Source: an uncultured Lachnospiraceae bacterium (GTDB lineage Bacteria > Bacillota > Clostridia > Lachnospirales > Lachnospiraceae). From it: 56,364 nucleotides of DNA. Numbering within the stretch: position 1 is the first letter of the stretch; every line of letters starts with the position of its first letter. Of the stretch, positions 35,832 through 44,641 are shown in pieces. The stretch lies in contig CAJUMV010000026.1 of assembly GCA_910587715.1 (NCBI GenBank), positions 1 through 56,364 on the forward strand, in the 5' to 3' direction. The notes under the pieces are model-generated. The model was not told the DNA's origin. It ran no database searches and worked only from the letters and a program-made list of their open reading frames with translations. Both the position numbers and the translations under genes were made by a program.

Positions 35832-35865
35832 TTGACATAATATTTTGCCGTGATACAATATATAG
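35832..35865 (+). promoter_or_regulatory. nrdD promoter with a NrdR-box-like site
   Basis: TTGACA at 35832-35837 and TACAAT at 35854-35859 are 16 bp apart. CAATATATAG at 35856-35865 overlaps the -10 and matches the core of the NrdR box (C-w-A-t-A-T-a-T-w-G). A partial second copy at 35838-35847 has an atypical spacing, so the NrdR call is tentative. Confidence 0.6.
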
Positions 35866-35938
35866 TACGTGCAGCGGGGAATGACGGAAAAAGTATACAG
35901 GATATTGGGTATCAGATAGAATATGGGGGCGTTATTAC

Positions 35939-38101
35939 ATGAAGATTATTAAGAGAAGCGGCGTGGAGGTTAACTTTGACCTGAGGAAGATCATAGCAGC
36001 CATCAGGAAAGCAAACAACAGCGTGCGGGAGGACGACCGGCTGACGGAGGAGGAGATTGATGAAATTGCTTCTGTCGTGGCGGACCATTGCGAGGAGATG
36101 AGAAGGGCTCCCAGCGTGGAAGAAATTCAGGATATGGTGGAGAACCAGCTGATGAAGTACCGGGCTTACACCATTTCCAGAAATTATATCACCTACCGCT
36201 ATAAGAGGGCGCTTGTGCGCAAATCCAACTCCACGGACGAGCAGATCTTAAGTCTCTTAGAGTGTAATAACGAGGAAGTAAAACAGGAAAATTCCAATAA
36301 AAATCCTACAGTGAACAGCGTGCAGAGGGATTATATGGCGGGGGAAGTGAGCAAGGATATCACGAAGCGTTTCTTGCTTGCGCCGGATATTGTGGAAGCA
36401 CACGAGCAGGGCGTGATTCATTTTCATGACGCGGATTATTTTGCCCAGCATATGCATAACTGCTGTCTGGTCAATCTGGAAGATATGCTGCAGAACGGCA
36501 CGGTGATCAGCGAGACGATGATTGATACGCCCAAGAGCTTTTCCACGGCATGTAATGTGGCGACCCAGAGCATCGCGCAGATTGCGAGCTGTCAGTACGG
36601 CGGGCAGAGCATTTCCCTTTCCCACTTGGCGCCTTTTGTGAATGTGAGTCGGGAAAAATTCCGCAGCAAGGTGCGGGCGGAGATGGAAGAGATGAGCGTA
36701 GACGCCACGGAGGAGCAGATTAACGCGATTGCCGAACGGCGTGTGAAGGATGAGATCAGGCAGGGCGTGCAGATTATCCAGTATCAGGTAATTACGCTGA
36801 TGACCACCAACGGGCAGGCGCCCTTTATCACCGTTTTCATGTATATTGACGAGGTGCCGGAGGGACGTCTACGAGATGATTTGGCGCTGATCATCGAGGA
36901 GATGTTAAATCAGCGGATTCAGGGCGTGAAGAATGAAAAGGGTGTCTATATTACCCCCGCTTTCCCGAAGCTGATTTATGTGCTGGAGGAAGATAATGTC
37001 CGTGAGGGTACGAAATACTGGTATTTGACGAAGCTGGCGGCGAAATGCACGGCGAAACGAATGGTACCAGACTATATTTCGGAAAAAATTATGAAACAGT
37101 TAAAGGATGGCAACTGCTATACCTGTATGGGCTGTCGTTCCTTCCTCACCGTGTATCATGACGAGAACGACCAGCCGAAATTTTACGGCAGATTCAATCA
37201 GGGCGTGGTCACCTTAAATCTGGTGGATGTGGCGTGTTCGTCCGGGCGGGACACGGCACGTTTCTGGGAGATTATGGACGAGCGGCTGGAGCTTTGCAGG
37301 CGGGCGCTGATGGCACGGCATAACAGGCTCAAGGGAACGCTCTCCGACGTGGCGCCAATCCTGTGGCAGAACGGGGCGCTCGCCAGACTGAAAAAGGGGG
37401 AGAAGATTGACAAGCTTCTCTATGGCGGCTACTCCACGATATCGCTCGGCTATGCGGGGCTGTGCGAGTGTACCCGCTATATGACGGGGAAGAGCCATAC
37501 GGATCCGGAAGCGACGGCTTTTGCCTTGAAAGTGATGCAGTATTTGAATAATGCCTGCAAGGAGTGGCGTGAGGAGACGAACATTGATTTCAGCCTCTAC
37601 GGTACGCCCTTGGAGTCTACGACTTATAAGTTTGCGAAATGCCTGCAGAAGCGTTTCGGCATCATCGAGGGCGTGACGGATCGCAACTATATTACGAACA
37701 GCTATCATGTACATGTGACGGAGGAGATCAACGCCTTTGCAAAATTGAAATTTGAGGCGCAGTTTCAGGAGCTTTCCCCGGGCGGCGCGATTAGCTATGT
37801 GGAAGTGCCGAACATGGAGAACAATCTGGACGCGGTGCTCGCTTTGATGCAGTATATTTATGACAATATCATGTACGCGGAATTGAATACGAAGAGCGAC
37901 TATTGTCAGGTATGTGACTATCATGGGGAGATTGAGATTGTGGAGGATACGGACGGGAAGTTAATCTGGAAGTGTCCGAACTGCGGCAATACCGACCAAA
38001 ACAAGATGAATGTGGCGAGGCGCACCTGCGGCTATATCGGGACGCAGTTCTGGAATCAGGGGCGCACGCAGGAGATTAAGGAAAGAGTGCTCCACTTATA
38101 A
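35939..38101 (+). CDS. nrdD: Anaerobic ribonucleoside-triphosphate reductase
   Basis: 720 residues. Class III glycyl radical enzyme reducing NTPs to dNTPs. An N-terminal ATP-cone (residues 1-95, starting M-K-I-I-K-R-S-G) provides allosteric control. The barrel follows, then a zinc site (C-Q-V-C...C-P-N-C, about 660-685) and the glycyl radical loop R-R-T-C-G-Y-I-G near the C-terminus, with the radical Gly in C-G-Y. GGGGG at 35924-35928 precedes ATG 35939. Its activase NrdG lies 100 bp downstream. Confidence 0.97.
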   Translation: MKIIKRSGVEVNFDLRKIIAAIRKANNSVREDDRLTEEEIDEIASVVADHCEEMRRAPSVEEIQDMVENQLMKYRAYTISRNYITYRYKRALVRKSNSTDEQILSLLECNNEEVKQENSNKNPTVNSVQRDYMAGEVSKDITKRFLLAPDIVEAHEQGVIHFHDADYFAQHMHNCCLVNLEDMLQNGTVISETMIDTPKSFSTACNVATQSIAQIASCQYGGQSISLSHLAPFVNVSREKFRSKVRAEMEEMSVDATEEQINAIAERRVKDEIRQGVQIIQYQVITLMTTNGQAPFITVFMYIDEVPEGRLRDDLALIIEEMLNQRIQGVKNEKGVYITPAFPKLIYVLEEDNVREGTKYWYLTKLAAKCTAKRMVPDYISEKIMKQLKDGNCYTCMGCRSFLTVYHDENDQPKFYGRFNQGVVTLNLVDVACSSGRDTARFWEIMDERLELCRRALMARHNRLKGTLSDVAPILWQNGALARLKKGEKIDKLLYGGYSTISLGYAGLCECTRYMTGKSHTDPEATAFALKVMQYLNNACKEWREETNIDFSLYGTPLESTTYKFAKCLQKRFGIIEGVTDRNYITNSYHVHVTEEINAFAKLKFEAQFQELSPGGAISYVEVPNMENNLDAVLALMQYIYDNIMYAELNTKSDYCQVCDYHGEIEIVEDTDGKLIWKCPNCGNTDQNKMNVARRTCGYIGTQFWNQGRTQEIKERVLHL

Positions 38102-38104
38102 CAA

Positions 38105-38170
38105 GAGTAAATTTGCTTTGCAAATTAACTCTGCGAGCAAGCTCGATTGCGAGGATCGCTTCGCGACCTC
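38105..38170. repeat. Triple-hairpin element between nrdD and nrdG
   Basis: Three consecutive palindromes: GAGTAAATTTGC/GCAAATTAACTC (38105-38131, one mismatch), CGAGC-AA-GCTCG (38134-38145), and GAGG...CCTC enclosing TCGC-TTC-GCGA (38151-38170). It may limit read-through to nrdG or be a repeat insertion. Confidence 0.55.
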
Positions 38171-38200
38171 GGATATAGCGGAAAAGCTTTGGGAGATATG

Positions 38201-38725
38201 ATGAAATTCGGGGAAATAAAGAAATATGATATCGCCGACGGTCCGGGGGTGCGGGTGACGCTGTTTGTGAGTGGCTGCACCCACCACTGCGAGGGCTGTT
38301 TTAATCCAGAGACGTGGGATTTTCAGTATGGGCAGCCCTTTACGGAGGCGGTGGAAGATGAGATATTAGAGGCACTTGCACCGGACTATATCGCGGGGCT
38401 TACGCTGCTTGGCGGGGAGCCGTTGGAATATGCAAACTGGACGGCGCTCCTTCCTCTTTTGAGGGAGATGAAGGCACGCTTTCCCAACAAGGATATCTGG
38501 TGCTATACCGGATATCTTTTTGACAGGGACATTCTGGACGATTTCTGTGAAAAGTGGACGGATATGAAGGAGTTTCTGTCCTATCTCGATGTGATTGTGG
38601 ATGGGGAGTTCATTATGGCACAGAAAAACATCAGCCTGCGGTTCCGGGGGTCGGAGAACCAGCGGATCATTGATGTGCAGGAGAGTCTGCGGCAGGAGAG
38701 GATTGTGCTGTGGGAGGATGCGTAA
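38201..38725 (+). CDS. nrdG: Anaerobic ribonucleotide reductase activating protein
   Basis: 174 residues. Radical SAM activase that installs the glycyl radical on NrdD. C-T-H-H-C-E-G-C (CxxxCxxC) near residue 26 binds the [4Fe-4S] cluster, L-L-G-G-E-P-L is the GGE motif, and G-P-G-V-R-V-T-L-F-V-S-G-C is the NrdG-type lead-in. The frame is open from 38147 but that stretch is part of the hairpin element. GGGAG precedes the adjacent ATGs at 38198 and 38201; 38201 gives the family-like M-K-F-G-E-I start. Confidence 0.95.
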   Translation: MKFGEIKKYDIADGPGVRVTLFVSGCTHHCEGCFNPETWDFQYGQPFTEAVEDEILEALAPDYIAGLTLLGGEPLEYANWTALLPLLREMKARFPNKDIWCYTGYLFDRDILDDFCEKWTDMKEFLSYLDVIVDGEFIMAQKNISLRFRGSENQRIIDVQESLRQERIVLWEDA

Positions 38726-38744
38726 ATGATAGGAAGACAGGCAG

Positions 38745-39230
38745 CTACTTGAAATATTTATCAAATAACGGATAAAACACAACACATAATCCAATGGGCA
38801 GCCCGAACAGTACGCCGCCGATGAAAATTCCAAATAGCAGCTGATATGCGGAAAAGATATCTGACAAAACATAAATTTTCAGTCCGCAAATGGAGTTGAG
38901 AAGAAAGAGTGTCCCGGTGATCAGACCTGGCGATACTCTTTTATCTTTGATTGTGTAGAAAAAATGGTCTCCGAAATTGACCATTCCCCAGAACAGTATG
39001 GCTATGCCAAAACATGCAAGTTTATCGCCGCATACAAATAGAAGGACGGATAGCAGAAGCGGGGGATAGTAGAGAAACAGGTTGTTTGCCATCCAGTGTC
39101 CATGCGTCATATGATAGGGCAGCCATTTATGTTCATACATCCATCTCGGGAAATCGCCGACTGCTTCCTCAAATAAGTGGAATGGCAGATAAATCGCTAA
39201 ATTGATTAAAATAAAACTTGTCATACTCAT
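38745..39230 (-). CDS. HXXEE-domain membrane protein
   Basis: About 161 residues with four to five hydrophobic segments. The motif H-L-F-E-E-A-V-G-D-F-P-R-W near the N-terminus matches the HXXEE signature, with further conserved histidines (H-M-T-H-G-H-W and G-D-H-F-F). Function of the family is unknown. The start ATG 39230 overlaps the PadR stop as ATGA, so the two are translationally coupled. An upstream extension to 39254 lies inside padR and is unlikely. Confidence 0.85.
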   Translation of the reverse strand: MSMTSFILINLAIYLPFHLFEEAVGDFPRWMYEHKWLPYHMTHGHWMANNLFLYYPPLLLSVLLFVCGDKLACFGIAILFWGMVNFGDHFFYTIKDKRVSPGLITGTLFLLNSICGLKIYVLSDIFSAYQLLFGIFIGGVLFGLPIGLCVVFYPLFDKYFK

Positions 39231-39763
39231 TTTTCTGTCCTTTCTTTTTCCCATTCTTTTTCAAAGCTTTCTTCCCATTTTTCCAATGTTTCCAATAACA
39301 TAAACTGCTGTTTTAGTATCGTGCGTCCAAAAAGAGGTATGTTCTTGTGCGTGGGGAGCTGCTCCGCAATCTGTTTTTTTGTGTGCTGAATGCTGTTTTT
39401 TATATTGTCAATACATTCCTTTGCAAAAGATTCATCAGCCAATGCCAGATTTACAATAACCGCATTGAAATCTAAAAATATCCGTGTTTCGGCTAAAGAA
39501 AACTGCGTCATCAGTTCTTTGACGGCTTCTTTTCCTTTTGGCGTTATAGTGTACAAGGTTTTTTCAGGCATGTTGCCGTTCCTGACGGTTTCACTGACAA
39601 CATATCCTTTGGTTTCGTACTGTACCACTTTCTTGTAAACCGTAAAGGAACCGATTTTTATCCATCTGGATAAGTTTCGGGCTTCAATTTGCTTTTGTAA
39701 GTCATAAGCGCTTTTGGGACTTTGGCATAACGATCCTAAAAGGATTAAATCAATTGTTGACAT
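39227..39763 (-). CDS. PadR family transcriptional regulator
   Basis: 178 residues. N-terminal PadR winged helix (I-D-L-I-L-L-G-S-L...S-A-Y-D-L-Q-K...S-F-T-V-Y-K-K-V, residues 4-80), then a C-terminal helical dimerisation region. ATG 39763 has GGAGG upstream on the minus strand; 39784 is less likely. It probably represses itself and the HXXEE gene through the palindrome overlapping its promoter. Confidence 0.9.
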   Translation of the reverse strand: MSTIDLILLGSLCQSPKSAYDLQKQIEARNLSRWIKIGSFTVYKKVVQYETKGYVVSETVRNGNMPEKTLYTITPKGKEAVKELMTQFSLAETRIFLDFNAVIVNLALADESFAKECIDNIKNSIQHTKKQIAEQLPTHKNIPLFGRTILKQQFMLLETLEKWEESFEKEWEKERTEK

Positions 39764-39790
39764 GATTGACCTCCATAACTGCATTATACA

Positions 39791-39825
39791 ATACTGTATT
39801 ATACAGTATATGTGGCATTTGTCAA
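39791..39825 (-). promoter_or_regulatory. padR promoter with palindromic operator
   Basis: On the minus strand TTGACA (39825-39820) and TATAAT (39803-39798) are both perfect consensus with a 16-bp spacer. ATACTGTAT-T-ATACAGTAT at 39791-39809 is a perfect 19-bp palindrome covering the -10, the expected place for PadR autorepression. Confidence 0.85.
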
Positions 39826-40006
39826 GTAATATATTTGGCAGTTACGATATATGGTAGATGTTTTGATACAGAATGTGAAATCCGGCGTAGGTGTTAATGT
39901 AATGATGTTTCAGATTTGCCTTGGAAAAAAGAAACGGATATAATAAAACTGGACATATCCTGTCAGTATTTTCGCGCTATTCTAGTGAGAGAAGGAGGAA
40001 ACGGAG

Positions 40007-40903
40007 GTGCAGGAGAGCAGACTCTTTAAAATCGTATATTATCTGCTTGATAAGGGGCAGGCGACAGCGCCGGAGCTGGCAGAGCGTTTCGAGGTGTCGG
40101 TGCGGACGATTTACAGGGATATCGACGCGCTGAGTGCGGCGGGCATTCCCATCTATGCGGAGGTGGGCAGAAACGGCGGCATCCGTCTGATGCATGATTT
40201 TGTGCTCGATCAGGTCGTGCTCTCGGAAGGGGAAAAGCAGGAGATTCTGGCGGCGCTGCAAAGCATCAATATCACCCGGAATATCGGGGAAAGTCAGACG
40301 CTGCAGAAACTTTCCGCCTTGTTTGCCCTTCCTTCTGAAAACTGGCTGGAGATTGATTTTTCCAGATGGGGCAATCAGGGATTTGACAAGGAAAAGTTCG
40401 AGCTTTTGAAAACCGCTGTCATTCACCGCAGACAGGTGAGAATGCGTTATGCGGGTTCTGACGGGACGGAGAGGGAACGGACGGTGCAGCCTTACAGGCT
40501 TGTCTACAGGTCAAAAGCATGGTATCTAAAAGCGTTCTGCATGGAGAAACAGGAAATGCGGACGTTCAAGCTGAACCGCATTCTGGAATTGACGCTTCTG
40601 GAGGAGAGCTTTGTGCGGCAAAGTTTCCCGGAAGAGCCGGAGGATGCCGAGATAGACTGCCCGCTTGTTACCCTGCGTTTCCCGAAGGAGATGGCGTACC
40701 GGGTTTACGACGAGTTTGACGGCAGCCAGATAGAGAGACAGGAGAACGGGGACTTAATCGCTTCCGCCAGAATGCCGGAGGGGGCGTGGCTGACCGGGTT
40801 CCTTCTGTCTTTCGGGACGCAGGTGGAGATTCTTTCCCCGGCGCACCTGCGGGAGGAGATTGCGCGGCAGGCGGAAAAAATTTTGGAAAAATATAAAACC
40901 TGA
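40007..40903 (+). CDS. HTH/WYL-domain transcriptional regulator (YafY type)
   Basis: 298 residues. N-terminal HTH-11 winged helix (S-R-L-F-K-I-V-Y-Y-L-L...V-S-V-R-T-I-Y-R-D-I-D, residues 3-60) and a WYL domain (about 140-220) that may sense a ligand or nucleic acid, then a WCX region. GTG 40007 follows AAGGAGG. It reads toward the ClbS-like gene; a palindrome overlaps its own stop codon, upstream of that gene. Confidence 0.9.
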   Translation: MQESRLFKIVYYLLDKGQATAPELAERFEVSVRTIYRDIDALSAAGIPIYAEVGRNGGIRLMHDFVLDQVVLSEGEKQEILAALQSINITRNIGESQTLQKLSALFALPSENWLEIDFSRWGNQGFDKEKFELLKTAVIHRRQVRMRYAGSDGTERERTVQPYRLVYRSKAWYLKAFCMEKQEMRTFKLNRILELTLLEESFVRQSFPEEPEDAEIDCPLVTLRFPKEMAYRVYDEFDGSQIERQENGDLIASARMPEGAWLTGFLLSFGTQVEILSPAHLREEIARQAEKILEKYKT

Positions 40904-40933
40904 CACGAGGTGTCAACATTATGTCGGTATAAT
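40901..40933 (+). promoter_or_regulatory. Operator/promoter of the ClbS-like gene
   Basis: TGACAC-GAG-GTGTCA at 40901-40915 is a perfect palindrome overlapping the WYL gene stop. TATAAT lies at 40928-40933, but there is no -35 match at the right spacing, which suits activator-dependent control by the WYL protein (inference). Confidence 0.6.
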
Positions 40934-40968
40934 AAGAAGCATAAAAGATCAACAGGGAGGGAAACGAC

Positions 40969-41508
40969 ATGGCAAGACCGACGACAAAAGCGGATTTACT
41001 GACCGCGGCAGCAGAAAACTACGAGAAACTGAATGTAATGATTGACGGGATGACGGAAAAGGAACTGGATACGCCCTTTGATTTTTCAGACAGCGTGAAG
41101 AAGGAAGCGCACTGGAAAAGAGACAAAAACCTGCGGGATGTGCTGGTACATCTCTACGAGTGGCACCAGCTTCTATTGACTTGGATTCACGCTAACAAAC
41201 GGGGTGACAACTGGCCTTTTATTCCGAAGCCCTACAACTGGAAAACTTACGGCGACATGAATGTGGCGTTCTGGAAAAAGCATCAGGAAACGACGCTGGA
41301 TGAGGCGAAGAGCCTGCTCGCGGAGTCTCATGCGGAGGTGATGGCTTTGGCGGAGACGTTTTCCAATGAGGAGCTGTTTTCCAAAGGCGTCTTTCCGTGG
41401 GTGGGTGGAAGCACCCTTGGCTCCTATTTTGTCAGCAATACCTCGAGCCACTATGACTGGGCGATGAAGAAGCTCAAAGCGCATAAGAAAAACTGCGCCG
41501 GAAAGTGA
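40969..41508 (+). CDS. ClbS/DfsB family protein (DUF1706)
   Basis: 179 residues of predicted four-helix bundle. It starts M-A-R-P-T-T-K-A-D-L-L-T-A-A-A-E-N-Y-E-K-L and contains V-L-V-H-L-Y-E-W-H-Q-L-L, both typical of DUF1706. ClbS, a characterised member, protects against colibactin by hydrolysing its cyclopropane; most members are uncharacterised, so self-protection here is only possible. GGGAGGG precedes ATG 40969. The stop is 11 bp before the radical SAM gene. Confidence 0.88.
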   Translation: MARPTTKADLLTAAAENYEKLNVMIDGMTEKELDTPFDFSDSVKKEAHWKRDKNLRDVLVHLYEWHQLLLTWIHANKRGDNWPFIPKPYNWKTYGDMNVAFWKKHQETTLDEAKSLLAESHAEVMALAETFSNEELFSKGVFPWVGGSTLGSYFVSNTSSHYDWAMKKLKAHKKNCAGK

Positions 41509-41519
41509 GGGATGGGCGG

Positions 41520-42401
41520 ATGCACTCTGTGACGGTGAAGGGGATTTTATCTGCGAAAAACGGAATGAACCTGTACCGGGGCTGTTCCCATGGGTGCATC
41601 TACTGCGATTCCAGAAGCAGATGCTACCATATGGAGCACGACTTTGAGGATATCGAGGTCAAGGAGAACGCCATCGAACTGCTGGAGCATGCCCTCAGGC
41701 GTAAGCGACAGAAATGTATGATCGGCACAGGTTCCATGACTGACCCGTACATCCCGCTGGAACTGGAGCTTCAACATGTCAGAAAGGCGCTGTCCCTAAT
41801 TGACAAGTATGGATTCGGATTTACTGTCATCACGAAATCGGACCGCGTTTTGCGGGATTTGGATCTTCTGCGGAAAATAAACGAAAGTACGAAATGCGTG
41901 GTGCAGATGACACTGACTACTTATGATGAGGAATTGTGCCGGAGAATCGAGCCGCATGTGAGCACGACAAAAGAACGGTTTGCAGCGCTTAAGACGCTTC
42001 GGGACGCGGGGATTCCCACCGTCGTGTGGCTGTCCCCGATTCTGCCGTTTATCAATGATACATGGGAGAATATCGCCGGTGTTCTTGAACTGTGTGCGGA
42101 GGCGGGTGTTTACGGCGTGATATGTTTTGGGATAGGACTAACACTGCGTGAGGGGAATCGGGAGTATTTTTATGAGCAGCTGGACCGCCTGTTTCCCGGA
42201 TTAAAGAAAAAATATATACGAACCTACGGAAATCAGTACGAAATTGCGAGCCCGGACAATAGAAGGCTGATGGGATTATTCCATCAAACATGCGAAGAAA
42301 AGGGAATGGTCCATGATAATGAGGAGATATTCCAGTATCTGCAGACTTTTGAGGAGAAGGGCGCCGGCAGGCAGTTGAGTCTGTGGGATTTGCAGGTATA
42401 A
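41520..42401 (+). CDS. Radical SAM protein, SPL/Rv2578c-like family
   Basis: 293 residues. The N-terminal Y-R-G-C-S-H-G-C-I-Y-C-D-S-R-S provides CxxxCxxC for the SAM cluster. The Y-R-G-C-x-H-G-C-x-Y-C form is typical of the spore-photoproduct-lyase-like radical SAM proteins (COG1533). No extra cluster domain is seen. Function of this branch is unsettled; DNA repair is one possibility. GAGGGA before ATG 41520 supports that start. Confidence 0.85.
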   Translation: MHSVTVKGILSAKNGMNLYRGCSHGCIYCDSRSRCYHMEHDFEDIEVKENAIELLEHALRRKRQKCMIGTGSMTDPYIPLELELQHVRKALSLIDKYGFGFTVITKSDRVLRDLDLLRKINESTKCVVQMTLTTYDEELCRRIEPHVSTTKERFAALKTLRDAGIPTVVWLSPILPFINDTWENIAGVLELCAEAGVYGVICFGIGLTLREGNREYFYEQLDRLFPGLKKKYIRTYGNQYEIASPDNRRLMGLFHQTCEEKGMVHDNEEIFQYLQTFEEKGAGRQLSLWDLQV

Positions 42402-42422
42402 AAGAGTTTTCTATCGCATTAT

Positions 42423-42475
42423 CGCCCGCCATACCCTTGGGGATAGCTATGGCGGGCGTTCGTTTTCTGTTTTAT
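42423..42475. terminator. Terminator between the radical SAM gene and the ABC permease
   Basis: CGCCCGCCATA (42423-42433) pairs perfectly with TATGGCGGGCG (42448-42458), followed by a T-rich run on the plus side. It separates two converging genes. Confidence 0.88.
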
Positions 42476-43297
42476 CTAGTATTTCTTCTTATAATAATGC
42501 TCCGCGCTCTGAATCAGCTTATAAAACACCATAGCGATGGCGCACAAAATAATAATGGAAGTAATCACCATATTGAGCTGGAATACCTGTGAGCCGTAGA
42601 TAATGAGATACCCAAGCCCCCGCCTTGCGGCAAGAAATTCCCCGATGATAACGCCCACGAGGGCAAGCCCGATATTGACCTTCATGCTGCTTAAGATGAG
42701 CGGCACGGAGCTTGGCAGGATTACTTTGGTAAGCGCATCCCGGCGATTGCCGCCAAGCGTGTAGATCAGTTTGCACATCTCCGGGTCAACCTGACAGAAG
42801 CCGGTGTAGAGGCTGATGATGGAGCCGAAGACCGCCACGGAGATGCCGGCAACAATGATGGTATTTGTTCCGGTGCCGAGCCATACGATGAGAAGCGGCG
42901 CAAGAGCGGATTTCGGCAGGGCGTTCAGGACGACGAGGTAGGGTTCCAGAATTTCGGAGAGGCTGTTCTGATACCATAACAGGGTGGCGGCGAGGAGACT
43001 GAAGGCAGTGACCAGAAAGAAACTGGCGATTGTCTCAAACAGGGTGACGCCGGTATGGGCGAAGAAGGAATGATCCACAAACATCTGAGCAAGATATTGC
43101 AAAATGCCGGAAGGACTGCTGAAAAAGAAACTGTCTATCCAGCCGAGTCTTGCGGCTGTCTCCCACAATCCCAGAAAGAGAAGCAAAAGAAGGAATCTCC
43201 CGAGCGTAATCCGGTGGTGGTGCCGGTGGTGGGCGCGCAGGAAATTTTCCTGCTGCAAGGAAACAGGCGGCGGTGTTTTATGCGGTTGTGTTGTCAT
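42476..43297 (-). CDS. ABC transporter permease (SsuC/TauC/ThiX type)
   Basis: 273 residues, about six transmembrane helices. The EAA-like loop is visible as L-G-G-N-R-R-D-A-L-T-K-V-I-L-P-S-S-V-P, typical of nitrate/sulfonate/taurine or pyrimidine-precursor importers. The start ATG 43297 overlaps the end of the ATPase gene by 20 bp and has GGGAGGT ahead of it. With its ATPase truncated and no binding protein in the window, the transporter is probably inactive unless partners lie elsewhere. Confidence 0.9.
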   Translation of the reverse strand: MTTQPHKTPPPVSLQQENFLRAHHRHHHRITLGRFLLLLLFLGLWETAARLGWIDSFFFSSPSGILQYLAQMFVDHSFFAHTGVTLFETIASFFLVTAFSLLAATLLWYQNSLSEILEPYLVVLNALPKSALAPLLIVWLGTGTNTIIVAGISVAVFGSIISLYTGFCQVDPEMCKLIYTLGGNRRDALTKVILPSSVPLILSSMKVNIGLALVGVIIGEFLAARRGLGYLIIYGSQVFQLNMVITSIIILCAIAMVFYKLIQSAEHYYKKKY

Positions 43298-43934
43298 CGG
43301 TCAATACCTCCCATAATTGATTAAAGTATGTTTGATAGGCGGCGGTGCCGCGGACGGCAAGCGGGTCTTCCCTGTTGATTTCATAATGAATCTCCATTTC
43401 GCGCTTTACTCCGGCGGGACGCCTGGAAAGGACGATTACCCGGTCGGCAAGCGTAATCGCTTCGGAGAGGTCATGTGTAATGAGCAGCGCGGTTTTTCCT
43501 GTTTTGCGGATAATGCCTGCGATATCGGCGGATACGGAGAGACGGGTCTGAAAATCCAGAGCGCTGAAAGGCTCATCCAGAAGAAGGAGGTCCGGATGGA
43601 CTGCCATGGTGCGGATGAGGGCGGCGCGCTGGCGCATTCCGCCGGAAAGCTCGGACGGTTTTTTGTCCTTAAAGCCGTAAAGACCGTAATCTTCCAACAG
43701 TTTCAGGATATAGTCCGTATTTTCTTTCGTGAGGCTGTGGGTGAGCTCCAGCCCCAGAGTGACATTCTGATAGACTGTGCGCCATTCAAAAAGATGATCC
43801 CTTTGCAGCATATAACCGATTTTTAAGGCGGAATCAGGGCAGTAGTCCCTGGAGGAAAGCCCTCGATAGAGCACCTCGCCTTCCTCCGGGGCAAGCAGCC
43901 CCGCAATGATGGACAAAAGAGTGGATTTGCCGAT
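43278..43934 (-). pseudogene. ABC transporter ATP-binding subunit, 5'-truncated
   Basis: Homology is continuous from the stop back to I-G-K-S-T-L-L-S-I-I-A-G, where it ends within Walker A near 43934. The first glycine of the P-loop and the N-terminal 30-40 residues expected of this family are missing. What remains is intact: Q-loop region, signature L-S-G-G-M-R-Q-R, Walker B L-L-L-L-D-E-P, and the H-loop T-H-D. The only possible start, TTG 43916, lies after the P-loop, so the product cannot bind ATP normally. The break marks the edge of the accessory region. Confidence 0.85.
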
Positions 43935-43991
43935 GGTACCTATTTGGAAACTTTTGACTACATGCTGATCATCAAAAGCAGGATAAGGAGT

Positions 43992-44429
43992 ATGAGATAT
44001 TTTGAGTCTATGCCAACAGAGTTTGATATGACAAAGATCAGCGATCGGATCAATTATGAGTTGTTTGACAGACGGATTCCAAAGGTAAGATTAGCCAGAG
44101 AGGTGGGCGTGGGCAGAGATCTGGTCAGCAGTTATACAAGGGAAAATTTCCCCGAGGAGTCCATGCAGATTCCGGTCTTAAAATCTTTTGCAGCGTATTT
44201 TGGCAAGGATACTTATTACTTCTGTAATGATTATCATAAATTTATAGATACTGTGGATGTGGTTAAGCTATTGAAAAGATTGCGGAAGGAAAAAGGGGTG
44301 ACACAGAGAAGATTTGCTGATGAGCTGGGGGTTACGATTGCCATGTATAAAACTTATGAGCAAGGCAAGAGCAGTCTGCCATATTCGGTTTATCTTAGGT
44401 TGCGAACATTGTACGGACCGTTTGAGTAG
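43992..44429 (+). CDS. Double helix-turn-helix regulator (XRE-like)
   Basis: About 145 residues. A first HTH-like segment (I-P-K-V-R-L-A-R-E-V-G-V-G-R-D-L-V-S-S-Y) and a second, clearer XRE domain (L-K-R-L-R-K-E-K-G-V-T-Q-R-R-F-A-D-E-L-G-V) toward the C-terminus. The start is uncertain: the frame is open through the junction at 43935, with candidates TTG 43944, ATG 43962 and ATG 43992 (AAGGAG directly abuts the last). The N-terminus may therefore be clipped by the rearrangement. Targets unknown. Confidence 0.65.
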   Translation: MRYFESMPTEFDMTKISDRINYELFDRRIPKVRLAREVGVGRDLVSSYTRENFPEESMQIPVLKSFAAYFGKDTYYFCNDYHKFIDTVDVVKLLKRLRKEKGVTQRRFADELGVTIAMYKTYEQGKSSLPYSVYLRLRTLYGPFE

Positions 44430-44641
44430 GAAATGGGCTGACCAGCCCGAAATCCATCAATCCACCTATTCCACCTGTTACAAAGTATATGATATGTGTG
44501 TTTTTCATAGAATTTGTATAGGGTGGGATGGGTGGAAAGGTGGGGTAAGGGTGATGTGGTCAGAGAAAATGGGTGGTTATTAGGGAGGGTATGTGGTAAA
44601 ATGATAATAAGTTATTGAGAAAGCTATGAGGGAGGACTCAA

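Noticed and set aside
35838..35847. Second NrdR box upstream of nrdD
   Set aside because: Two core mismatches and an 18-bp centre spacing that does not fit the usual paired-box arrangement.
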